Source: Tetradesmus obliquus
Lineage: Eukaryota; Chlorophyta; Chlorophyceae; Sphaeropleales; Scenedesmaceae
Assembly: GCA_030272155.1 (NCBI GenBank)
Contig: CP126195.1
Span: 2,773,001-2,837,000 of the forward strand
Direction: 5' to 3'
Length of the DNA stretch: 64,000 nt
The translations under genes were made by a program, and so were the position numbers. Under the pieces are notes generated by a model that made no database searches, was not told where the DNA came from, and saw nothing but the letters and a program-made list of their open reading frames with translations. Each line of letters starts with the position of its first letter. Within the stretch, counting starts at the first letter, position 1. This document shows, piece after piece, positions 35,629 to 45,940 of this stretch.

Positions 35629-38600
35629 CTACATTGACGTCAGCTGGCTGGCCTTGTGGAAGGACGCACAGCGTGGCGCGCAGTCAATGTATGTGATGCC
35701 GTGCAGGGTGCCGTCCATGCCGCAGGCACTGTCCAGCTCCATGCCAACCCAGTCCTCCCCTGCAGCACCCCACGCCACTGGGCCAATGTACCTGCAGGCA
35801 TCGCATGCAGGCAGCACAGCACGTCAGGACAACGAGTCAAAGCTTGCACAGCAGCCACATGTAGCTACCTGTAGGTGTGCACGGACCAGCATATGTGTGG
35901 CACCCGCCAGCCTGTCGCTGCTGCAATGTGTGCAATTTCCGTAACTCTCAGCAGCTAGCTGGTGCTTGCCCACCTGATCTTGCCCTTCACAGCCTTGCTC
36001 TTGCCTAGCACAACTACGTCTCCAAGCTTCAGCGCAGGATGCTGCACCTCAGCCGGCTGCGCTGCTCCTCCAAGCTGCCCTGAGCTTGTCCTGCTGCCAG
36101 CACCCGCCCTTCTGCTGCCAGGCTGCGCCGCATGGGCTGCTGGGCTGCAGCGCTGGCTGGATGGCAGCTGGCTCGCTGCAGCGTGTACTGCAGCTTGCAT
36201 GCTGTCCTGCAGCAACCCGGGTGAGCTCAGTACACTGCCCAGCTCCTGCCAGCGCCTGCAGCCACACACAAGCAAAGGCAGTTTGCATGTTATGTGTTGT
36301 TTTGACGATGACACTAGGCAACGACCGATGACACCACCTGCTTCATCACCTGGGGCGCGACTGGCGAACACAACAGCCCAACCACAATGTGCAGATACGC
36401 ACATGATATGAAACGTGCCACAAGGAACCAGGTGCGGTTGCTAGCACACTCACCCGCGTGCGTAGAGCCCACTCATGACCTGCATCACTGACTCCAGCAG
36501 TTCCAGCCGCTGCCGCTCACTGCTGCCAAGTGGCTGCAAGCTGCTGCTCCCGCTTGCCTGCAGTGGCCCGTCACCTCCCCTTGCAGGCTGTGAAATTGCC
36601 AGGCCTGCATCAGCAGCAGCATCCTTGCCACGCCCTTGCACACGGCCTGTCGCTGGCGCTGCTGTGTCTATACTGCAGGTTGGGCTGTCTGCAGACAGCG
36701 CTGTGCTACCAATAGCAGCCTGCTCACCACTGCCCTGCTGCAGACCATCTTGCCGATCAGTGCTGCTGTTCTGCCTGCCAGCTGCAGCTGGAGCGCCCCA
36801 CAGCAGAGGGCTCTCTTCCTCTACTGTGGCACTGCCACCTTTGAAGCACGTCGCAGCAGCCCTAGCAGCAGCAAACATGTCAGGTGTGCTGGCTTCTGGT
36901 GTCACTGCGTCAGGCGTGGGTCCTTGTGCCACTGGCGTGCCGCTAGCATCAGACAGCCTGCCTGCCAGTGAAGCAGCCGGCGAAGCACTGCCAAATCGCA
37001 GCCGCTGCTTCACGGCTGACACATCTGGGCTGCTGCTGTCGTCCTCATCGTCGTCACTGTCGCCATAGCAGCCGCCAACGCCGTTGCCTGCTGCTGCAGC
37101 TTTGATGGAGAACACAGCAGCTGGCGGCGGTGACTGCTCTGGCAGCTGTGCTGCTGAAGGCCCGCCCTCCTGTGACTGTGAGGTTGACTGCACACGATCA
37201 TCATCGGATGCTGTGCGCCTGCAGCCGTCATTAGATGGTTCCTGGCGTCGCTGCTGCTGCTGCTGTGCTGGGGAAGCCAGTCTGGAGGCCCGTGGCTGCT
37301 GCTGCATGCCCTGCTGCAGCTGCATGGTCTTCCTGCTAAGCTCCTGCGAGGTGTGAAGCAGCTGTTGCACGCTGCTGTCCAGGACCGCCTGCTGGTGCAC
37401 CACTGCTGCTGCTGCCCCTTGGGCTGCATCCACTGGTTGCTGCTGCTGCTGCTGCTGGCGCGGCTTGCGCTGCTCTTCCAGGTACTGCAGGTAATTGCTG
37501 CCTGCAGCAGACCCGGCACCGTGCGCTTTTGCAGCCTTGCTGCTGGAGCTGCTGCTGTTGCTGCTGCTGCCGCCAGCCGCTGGCTTGCCTGCTGCAGCTG
37601 CTGCGGCAGCCTTCAGGCTCTGCATACCCTGCGCACCAGATGCCTGCCTGCTGCTTGCAGAGCGCTGGCGAGTGAGCATGCCAGCACCGCCAGCTGAACT
37701 AGGCCCTGGCCCGCCATTCCATGCAGGCCGTGGGCTGGCAGCCACGCCAGGCCTGCCAGGTGTTGCTCGCGCAGCACCAGACCTTGGCCTAGTCCCTGCT
37801 GCAGTGGCTGTGCCGCCTGCTGTTGCAGCCTTGCGGTACAACCCTAGCGGTGGCACTGGACATCCACTGCCAGCAGCAGCAGCAGCAGCACTGCAGATGT
37901 TGCTGGGAGCTATGCCAGGATCTGATGTGTGCTGCTGCTGTGGTGGTAGCGCTGTTTCTGCAGCTGCTGCTGCTACTTCTGCTGCTGCTGCTGCTGGGTC
38001 TTGTGCTGTCTCTGCTGCCGGTTCAGTGTGGCGTGCTGCTGCTATAGCTGCTGCCACACGCTCAGCTGGGCTTCGCCTGCTGATACCCGGCTGCCGTACA
38101 TTGTGGCGCTGCTGCGCCCGCTTGCAGGAATCGAGCGCGCCAACTGGGCTGTGTGCTCGCAAGCTGCCGCCCATGCTGCTGGCCCTGCTGCTGCTCACAC
38201 GGCTGCTGCTGCACCTGCTGCCGTGATTGTCTGTCATGCACTCGCTGTCGCACTCCTCAGGCTGCTCCTCTTCTTGCAGCTGCTGGCCCTGCGTATCCTG
38301 CCCTAGCTGCTGCTGCTGCTCTAGCCCCTGTAGCTGCTTGCAATCCTGCTGCACGCTGCTCAGCCTCCACAGTTCAGACAGCTCTGACTCCTGCACTGCG
38401 CCAGTGCTGCCGCCCCAGCTGTTGTCACAGCCTTCATCATCGCCAGCTCTGCCTCGCACTGCATCCAGGCAGTCCCTGTCGGCGCTGCTAGACAGGCTGG
38501 AGCTGCTGCAATCCAGCCCTGCAGCAAACTCCCCACCACACACACGTGGCAGCCGTACCAGTGGTGTGGGGTCCAGCAGTGGCGGCAGCTTCACGCCGGG

Positions 38601-41017
38601 CATGATCTGCTGCGCCCGCGCACGCGCCTCTAGCAGCGTGGGCCGCAGTACTGGCAGGCCCATGAGGTCCTGCACTGACGGCCGGCGCTCAGGATTCTTG
38701 CACAGCATGCTGCAGCGGCAGGACGGGGTATCGCGGCAGAGCAACGAGGTGAACGTCAGTTGTCGCGCGGATGCCGCACCAGCACAGACAGCACAGTGCA
38801 AGCGTTACCGTGCTAGCAGGCCAGCAGCATGGCTAGCATGTCACCTGCTGCCATCCCCTGCTGCGTGTGCTGAGACCCAATACAGCAGGACCAGCATCGC
38901 TCAGCGCGCAGCTCACAGGTGAATGACCTCCCTCCATGCCTCGCTGTAGCTATCTGGCAGCGGCGCCAGCTTGTTCTTGCGTATCTTGCTGACCAGGCCG
39001 TGGATGTTGAACGCGTTGAAGGTGGGGCGCTGCGCAGTGAGCTCGTAGAACACGCAGCCCAGCGACCTGCGGCAGTGCAAGCAGCAGCAGTGCTGGTTTT
39101 ACGGCCACGATGTGTGGGACACAGCAAATCTGCCTGCGTGAGCGGGGCAACAAGCTGTGCCTGGTACAGATGCAGCCCTGCTGCTGCGCCTGGCTGACAG
39201 CATGCCACTGCTGTCCACTTGCGGCGCATAATAAAGCGGTCATGCAGGCACATAGCGGCCATGCAGGCAGATGTGCTCCCAGCTGCTGGTGTGGTTTCAA
39301 CATCACCCACCACACGTCTGTCTTGAAGCCATAGTCCTTGCAGCTCAGCAGCTCAGGCGACATGTAGTGAGGCGTGCCCACCAGGTTGGTGTCCTCAGGC
39401 TTGCTGCCATCACCTGCAGCAGTACAGCAGAACTATCAACTTCACCTGCTAGGCACAGCATGAGCCAAGCCCCTGCTGCCGTCATTTCAGTATCACCACA
39501 GTAACATTGCTGCTTCCTGGCATAGCCTGCGAGTCTGCAGCACCAAAACAGCTGCTGCCAGACAGCTCACCAGCATCCTGCATGTGTGTCGCCAGACCAA
39601 AGTCACCTGCACAGCACACATACGCATACAGATGTGTTTAGGAGATACTGCGTTTGTCAAGCTCATCATGCTAAACAGCAAAAGCCGCAAAAGGGTGTGC
39701 AGAACCCCTGCAGGAACATGATACTGTTGCTGAGCCTGCAGCTGCAGCTGTTTTACTTGCGTGCAGCCTGGTGGGCGCCGCCGCACCTAGCTGCACGTCC
39801 ATGTCGCATGTCAGCAGCAGGTTGGATGTCTTTATGTCCCTGTGCAGCACCCTCATGGTCTGCAGGTAGTCCAGCGCCAGCAGCAGCTGGCACAGCCACT
39901 TCATCATGAGCGGCTCCTCCACCTGCCCACGCTGCGGACAGCAGCCAAAGCCATAGAAATGTGTGTGTAGGCAACCGTACATGCAGTCGGTCAGAGTAAG
40001 GTCCGTGTGTAGATGCAGTCGCTGAGCAACAGCAGCCAGCTGTAGCGGGGCAGCTCTTGCATTGCTAGCAGCCACTGCTTGCTTGGTTCACCTTGCAGGA
40101 ATATCCTGCACGGCAGCTGCTGCTGCTGCAGCCATTAGATGCTGTTGCAGCTGCTGGCAATCTGCGCCTTTCCTGCAAGCACTGATAGCAGGTGCACTGA
40201 TAGCATGCTTGAGCGCAACTCCAATGCTTTGCATGGCTGGCGTCCACGTGCTGCACGCTGCTGCATCCGGCACTCTGTGGCGTGTGTGTGCTGCTCACCA
40301 CGCGCTGCACCCGCTGCAGGTATGACGACAGGTCCCCCTTCTCACAGTAACCATAGATCATGTTGACTGTGTGGCCTTGTACCATCCAGCTCTCCACGCA
40401 TGGCACAATAAATGGGTGCCGAAGCGTGGACACCTGCAAGGCATAGAGTTGAAGCAGCTGCTGTTGCTGGCATGAAATGGCAGAACCCCTGTGAGCCCTG
40501 CTGCCGCATGGGTAACTGCTGTTACACTACTGACGGATGCCCCTGCCGTTATGAAGGTCAGCTATTACTGCTGCATAACCTGCTGAGTCATATGCTGCTG
40601 CAGCACGGCATCAAGCTGAACGCTCACCAAGTCCCTCTCCTGCAGAGTTGAGTTGCGCTGCCATTTGGTCTGCTTTGCGAGCCTGACTCGCTTGAGCACA
40701 TAGTCCTTCTTGTCCTGTATGATCCCAAGTCAAGAGCAATCACAGCAGCGGTCCCTCCATGGTTGACATGCCAGCTTGGAGAACAGAAGCGCACGCACAT
40801 AGGCTGCGCTTGACACCTATGTTGGAGCAGCTGTGGCATGGGCATGCAGCTGACTGCTATAGCATGCGCCGTTGTGATGGTTACAATGTTCTCATACCTG
40901 TTTATTGGTGACGAGAAAGGCTGATCCAAAGGATCCCTTGCCTATCTGCTGTCGCACTTCATACTTGCTGGTCAAGTCCTGCAGCAGCATAGGCAATGCA
41001 CCCAACAGCTGATTCAT
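35629..41017 (-). CDS. NEK-family (NIMA-related) Ser/Thr kinase with C-terminal CAP-Gly domain, 1158 aa
   Basis: Ten exons: 41017-40898, 40714-40628, 40433-40299, 39931-39787, 39606-39571, 39413-39311, 39066-38917, 38709-36454, 36255-35974, 35791-35629. All phases fit. The kinase domain spans about residues 19-275: glycine loop GKGSFGSA (26-33), Lys48 in YVLKRV, Glu66, HRDIKTSN (144-151), DFG (164-166), GTPHYMSPE (187-195), and MLCKNPERRPS closing the C-lobe. It matches plant and algal NEKs. Exon 8 codes for about 750 residues of low-complexity Gln/Ser/Ala sequence. The last about 75 residues form a CAP-Gly domain: LGDVVVLGKSKAVKGKIRYI, then WVGMELD and HGITYIDC. The usual GKNDG loop reads GMDG, so binding to EEY/F tails may be altered. 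NEKs act at centrosomes, cilia and microtubules, and CAP-Gly domains bind tubulin or EB-type tails, so a microtubule-linked kinase is inferred. Confidence 0.88.
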
Positions 41018-42110
41018 GGTTCAGCCCTTGAAGCAGTGCATCTAGTGTCAGACTTTAACAGAAACATTCATTTCAACTATGCATGCTTCCTTACCGTCTC
41101 TGCTTGCGCCATGTGCAACGAGGCTCCTGCCGGTGTGCTGTTTGGCAGCAGTTGCCCTACACGGAGCTGACCGCTTGCACAGCTTCAGCCCAACCTAGAG
41201 TAACTACACCATATCTTCGTTTAGATTTGCATCGTGAATTTGCACGGTATTGACCGGGACTAGTCGTGCTTTCAGCCAGAGCGTTGCATGCTGCACCATA
41301 AAGGTACCCAATACTACATATAGTCTATGCAAACTACTTGGTGCGTTTACTGCAACGCTCAGAGCTACGGAGCATCCCGCAACAGCTGCACTTGAACGTT
41401 GCCTGTAACAAGGGCGGGCCGTTGCTTGTGATGAGCTGGCAGCCGGCAGTGGACATTTTGAACATGCTGTTTAGAGTTATGTCACAGTTGTCGTTTGAAA
41501 GCGTGCGCACGCAAGGTTTGCCAACAGTAACTGGGCATGCTGTACAGCATGTAAGGGGGTTTGGAACTCTTGTCAGATTTGTAGATCGTTAGGAAGCAGC
41601 AGTTGTGTTGACTGAAGTGGACCATCAAACATAAAGTGATAGACTGCAATTTATAGGCCAGCGCAAGAGCGCAATGGAGGTTGCTCGTTCTTGATTGCAG
41701 CCATACAGTGCCGCTGTGCTGCTGTTGCAACCTGTATGAGTGTGTACGCCTTGTGAAACACTGATGCATGTTCGCTGATGTAGAAGTCTTGGCGTTTGTC
41801 ACTGCAGATCTCTGGTGGTGGTGCACACATGCCGAATTATATTGGTGGAACAGTACTGCAGTGACGTCAGCTGTTTTACACCGCTGGCGCGAGTCTCGCT
41901 GCCAAAGCCAGACCATTGCATGACGTGTGTGTCACCTTCTGCACCAAACACTGAAGTTATACTGTGCTATGCTTGGTCTTAGCAGGTTGTATCTGATACT
42001 CAGGACACGTCGATCCAGTCCGTGTCCAAGACTGATTCACCGCTGCTGGTCTATGCCTCGGCTATAGCGCATTGAGCACAAACATCTGATATACCCTAGT
42101 GGCTGTTGCC
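41018..42110. promoter_or_regulatory. Divergent intergenic region, kinase versus plastid hydrolase
   Basis: The two flanking genes start at 41017 (minus) and 42111 (plus) and point away from each other, so both promoters should lie in this 1.1-kb segment. It is noticeably more AT-rich and less CTG-rich than its surroundings. No coding exon or clear promoter element is recognised. Confidence 0.5.
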
Positions 42111-43417
42111 ATGCACAGCATCGGTATGGCTAGCGCTAGCACAGGGAGGCCGTTCTGTGGTGCCAGGGTCTCACGCGCTCGATCTGCAGCTGGACGTTCC
42201 TGCCCAGCTCATCTCAACAGAAGAACAGCAATAGCAGTTCCTTTTATAGGTATTGCGGCAGCAACGCTGCCCTGTGCGCCCGCCAGCGCTATGGTGAGCA
42301 CTAGGTTGATTGGCACACAGAGCTGCTGCTGTACCACCCTTGCTAGGCTTTGTCTTTGCAGCGTGAGCGCATGCATGCGTGCATGCATGCACATATGCAT
42401 GTAATTATGCCTATGATTTGAACAAAACATCACTCTCCACTGACACTGCTAGCAGCATTGAGTGTGCTTGCCAGGCACCAGCAGCAGGCACCTGTGCCAT
42501 GCATGTTCATGCATTGCTTTTGTGGAAAGTTTGTCATGTGGTGTGTTATGTACTGCCCATGACCATGCTTACCAGGACGTTTCTGTGGAGACAGACAAAC
42601 AGGGGCGCTCACGTGTCCGCTACGAGAAAGCAGGTAAGCACATGGTGTGGCAACAGCGGTTTGGGGGCAATGGTTTTGCTTGTGCACCAGCTCGTCGATA
42701 CACGCCAAGTGTTAAGCCTTGCAGGAAGTTCCGTATGTAGTCATCTGCTCTGGGCGTTTGAACAGCATACAACATGTACTAACTTCATCTGACTCTGCTC
42801 ATCCGCTTGTCCATCCATTTGCTCATCCACTCAAAGAACCGCCTGCTCCATGCATGTGTCCCTTGTGGTTGCAGGGTGGAACTTCTGGGAGTGGCAGGGA
42901 CACCGCGTGCACTACATCACTGCAGGAACACAGGTGGGGTTCAGGTTCCTCCTAAACCTCAAACCTTGACAGCATGCATTGCAAGGAGCCCCCACAGCAT
43001 CAGACCGTGTCTAACCACGTGCTGACCACAGACAGCCATGCATCCCTCATGAAGCAGCAGCTGCACTGGCCGTCCTCGTATACAGAGGATCTCCAGCTGC
43101 TGCAGTCTTTTGTGTACATGATGCTACCACCGGACCAAAGGCCAACGTGTTTGCATATTGCCGCAGCAGTCTACATCAAGCGTCTCCCTTTGTTTCATCT
43201 TGCTGCAGGGCCCGCCAGTGCTGCTGATCCACGGCTATGGTGCGTCAGCCTACCACTGGCGCTACCAGATCCCTGCGTTGGCCCAGCACTACCGCGTGTT
43301 TGCACTCGACCTGCTGGGATTTGGCTGGAGTGAGAAGGCCCTGGTAGAGTACAGTAGCGGCGGACTGTGGGGGCAGCAGATCGGGGACTTCATCAAGGAA
43401 GTGGTGCATGCCGGAGG

Positions 43418-43457
<40 letters not shown>

Positions 43458-44903
43458 GAGCAGGTGGTGCTGGTGGGCAACAGCTTGGGCGGCTATGCGT
43501 GCCTCAACGCAGCTGTTAAGAGTCCGGAGCTAATTAGGTGAGGCAAGGTACATGTTGTGTCACCAGTCATGTTGACACGCGCCCCCAGGCAGCATTGCTG
43601 CTGACCCCCCAGCACACTTGGTTATGCTCGTACCTTTTGCTTCTCGACCCTCCTTGCTAGTCAACCCTGCTTGCTATTCGATCCTCCCTGTCAAGTCCTC
43701 ACCCACCCAGTTGCCACTGCTCACCTTGTCTGCATGCTGCTCTTTTCTGCTCTTTTCATCCCTTCCCAGGGGAGTGGCGCTGCTCAACTCTGCAGGGCCG
43801 CTGCAGGACAGCGATGCGCCTGAGCTGGCTGAGCCGCTGCCTGTGCCCTGGTATGGCGGGATCAGGGACGGCCTGACAGCTGTCGTGAAGCGTGTCGTGT
43901 TGTATTTTGCGTTTCAGCGCGCCAAGCAGCCGGAGCGCATCAAGGAGGTGCTGCAGATGGTGTACTCGTCAAACGGTGAGCGTGCAGATTAAGTTGTATG
44001 TGGGGCACTGACTTGACTTGCCATGCTTTCTGCAAAACGCATTGTTTGTGCAGGGTGTGGTGCCAAGACAGTGTACTGCTTAGCTACTGGGCATGGTGAC
44101 ACAGCGCATCAAAAACAATCTGAGGAAAGATGTAATCAAGTACACAATGGAAAAGGCACTCAACAAATGGCTGTTTTTGCCCCGCAGACACAATCGATGA
44201 GGACCTGGTGGACAGCATTGTGGTGCCTGCCAGTGACCCCTCAGCAGCCGAGGTCTTCTACCGCATCAACAGCAGCAAGGCACCCTCCGTGTCCGTGAAC
44301 CAGCTGCTGAAGCAGATGCGCGGCTCGCGGCTGCCGCTGCTGCTGCTGTGGGGTGACCTGGACCCCTGGATCACGCCAAAGAGGGTGAGCAGGCCGTAAC
44401 TGTCAGCAGCAGCACATTGTCCTTGAGCCAAACAAGCAAGGGACGGTGTGGGCATGCAGTAGAGTGCATCAGCAGCAGCAGCTGCAGCAGCAGCATCTTC
44501 AACCATCGCATGAGCCTGCAGCAGGGTGAGCATGCAGTGCAGACTACATGCAACAACAGTTCTTCTGCTGCACAGCCAAGTCTAGTCTACAGTTGATTTA
44601 GGGTGTTTTTGGAGCAGCTCTTGACACAGGCTTGCCAGCTGGCATGATTCCCCACTATCTGCTGCTGGTTGTCACCGAGCTGAGTTGCCATTGGTATCAC
44701 TGCCATGGCTGCGCAGTGCTTATAATGTTTGTGACCAGCCCAAGCATCTCTTCTGTCATGTTTTGCAGGCGGACCGCATCCAGCAGCTGTACCCAGAAGC
44801 GGAGCGGGTGCGGCTGCAGTCCGGGCACTGCCCCCATGACGACACACCAGAGGAGGCGAATGCTGCACTGCTGGAGTGGCTGGAGCGTGTGTACAAGCGC
44901 TAA
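42111..44903 (+). CDS. Alpha/beta hydrolase (pheophytinase-like fold group), plastid or thylakoid-lumen leader, 388 aa
   Basis: Seven exons: 42111-42293, 42576-42633, 42875-42933, 43209-43537, 43770-43975, 44188-44384, 44769-44903; all phases fit. I chose ATG 42111; the frame is open slightly upstream without an ATG. The first 61 residues are a bipartite leader: a Ser/Arg-rich transit-type part, then RRTAIAVPF plus a hydrophobic stretch ending APASA, which is the shape of a twin-arginine thylakoid-lumen signal. The hydrolase core shows the HGYG oxyanion loop (108-111), nucleophile Ser192 in GNSLGG, Asp in LLWGDLDPW and His in SGHCPHDD. The pattern resembles plant chloroplast hydrolases such as the At4g36530 type and, more distantly, pheophytinase. 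The substrate is unknown. Twelve consecutive Ser residues (172-183) interrupt the core just before the nucleophile strand. Confidence 0.85.
43422..43457 (+). repeat. Coding (AGC)10(AGT)2 poly-serine tract
   Basis: Ten AGC and two AGT codons give twelve Ser in the hydrolase, directly before the EQVVLVGNSLGG strand and nucleophile elbow. The position is a surface loop in the alpha/beta hydrolase fold, so it is probably tolerated. Confidence 0.9.
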
Positions 44904-45940
44904 GCCAGCACACTCGTGGGGTGCAAGGGTGGTGGCATAGATGCAGTGACCCGTGCCGTCCTTCTTACTATGCACTACCAATGTAGTGCTATGATGCGTA
45001 GTGTTTGACTCGGCACTTTATCATCTCATCATACTGTCGTATCAAGAGCAGCATGTTGGACAACTGCTCAGCTAGAGTACTCAAGCCAGCGTGCAGCCAT
45101 CGTGTGAGCAGTGCTCATTGCAAAGATGTCAGCTCTTGGGTGAGGCTTCGTTGTTGTCCGTGAACACTTGACAGCTTTAAGGTTGTGTACAACAGCGGCT
45201 TTTAAGTTTGACATGTTGCGTCATGTTTTTTTGTTGTCACTGGCCATGATTGTGCGTGCTGTCACAGCTGTCGCAGTGCAGCATCGCTTGCCGGTTGTGT
45301 TTGCCCACCAGCGTTGTCCACATGTTTTGTGCGGGTTGTTTGCCAGATCGGGCGCTTGAGTGTACTACGCTAGTAGCCCGCCAGTGTCAAGCGTAAACCG
45401 GGTTGGGCGATTTTGGTAATCCCTGCGTACCTATACCTGGTATCTTGTGTTGGCACGGGGTGTTTACAGGCAGCGGTATTTCAGGCTGTCTGCCAGAAGT
45501 ACAAAGTGAACGGCTAGTTCCAGCATGCTTTCCATGTGATTCCCTGCACCGACCAGGACATCTGCAAGCTGGTGACAATTGCAGGCAGACCAACGGACAC
45601 ATGTCATCACCTTTCGGAGGTTGTATCGCAGCCAGAACTAAGACCATTACTGCCAGACGTGTTTGTGTCAGGTTAAGGCGTATGTATGTGATACATGAAG
45701 GCACATAGTACCCCTGCCGAGGCTGCGCCGAGACAAACCTGGAGATATTAAAGTGCCGTCGCCCCGTGGATTTTCGCCATCCCGTAGCTTCGCGCATTTC
45801 TTTATCAAGGCAGGCACCGTCACACTTGCTGGTCCTAAGTGAAGCTGGCAGCGACAGCCGTGTTTTCATTGGAGCCTGCAGCAGCAGCACCAGGGGCAGT
45901 GCTGGTGCAGCAGCAACATCACACATTGCAGCAGAGCAGG
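44904..45940. other. Intergenic region between two plus-strand genes
   Basis: It holds the 3' UTR of the hydrolase and the promoter and 5' UTR of the next gene. No exon, RNA gene or repeat is recognised. The DNA is less CTG-rich than the introns nearby. Confidence 0.45.

Noticed and set aside
36475-38922. Long plus-strand open frames opposite the kinase linker
   Set aside because: They are antisense shadows of the low-complexity NEK exon 8.
42371-42403. ATGCATGC-rich palindromic stretch as a regulatory RY-type element
   Set aside because: It lies within the first intron of the plastid hydrolase and is simple alternating sequence. No supporting context.
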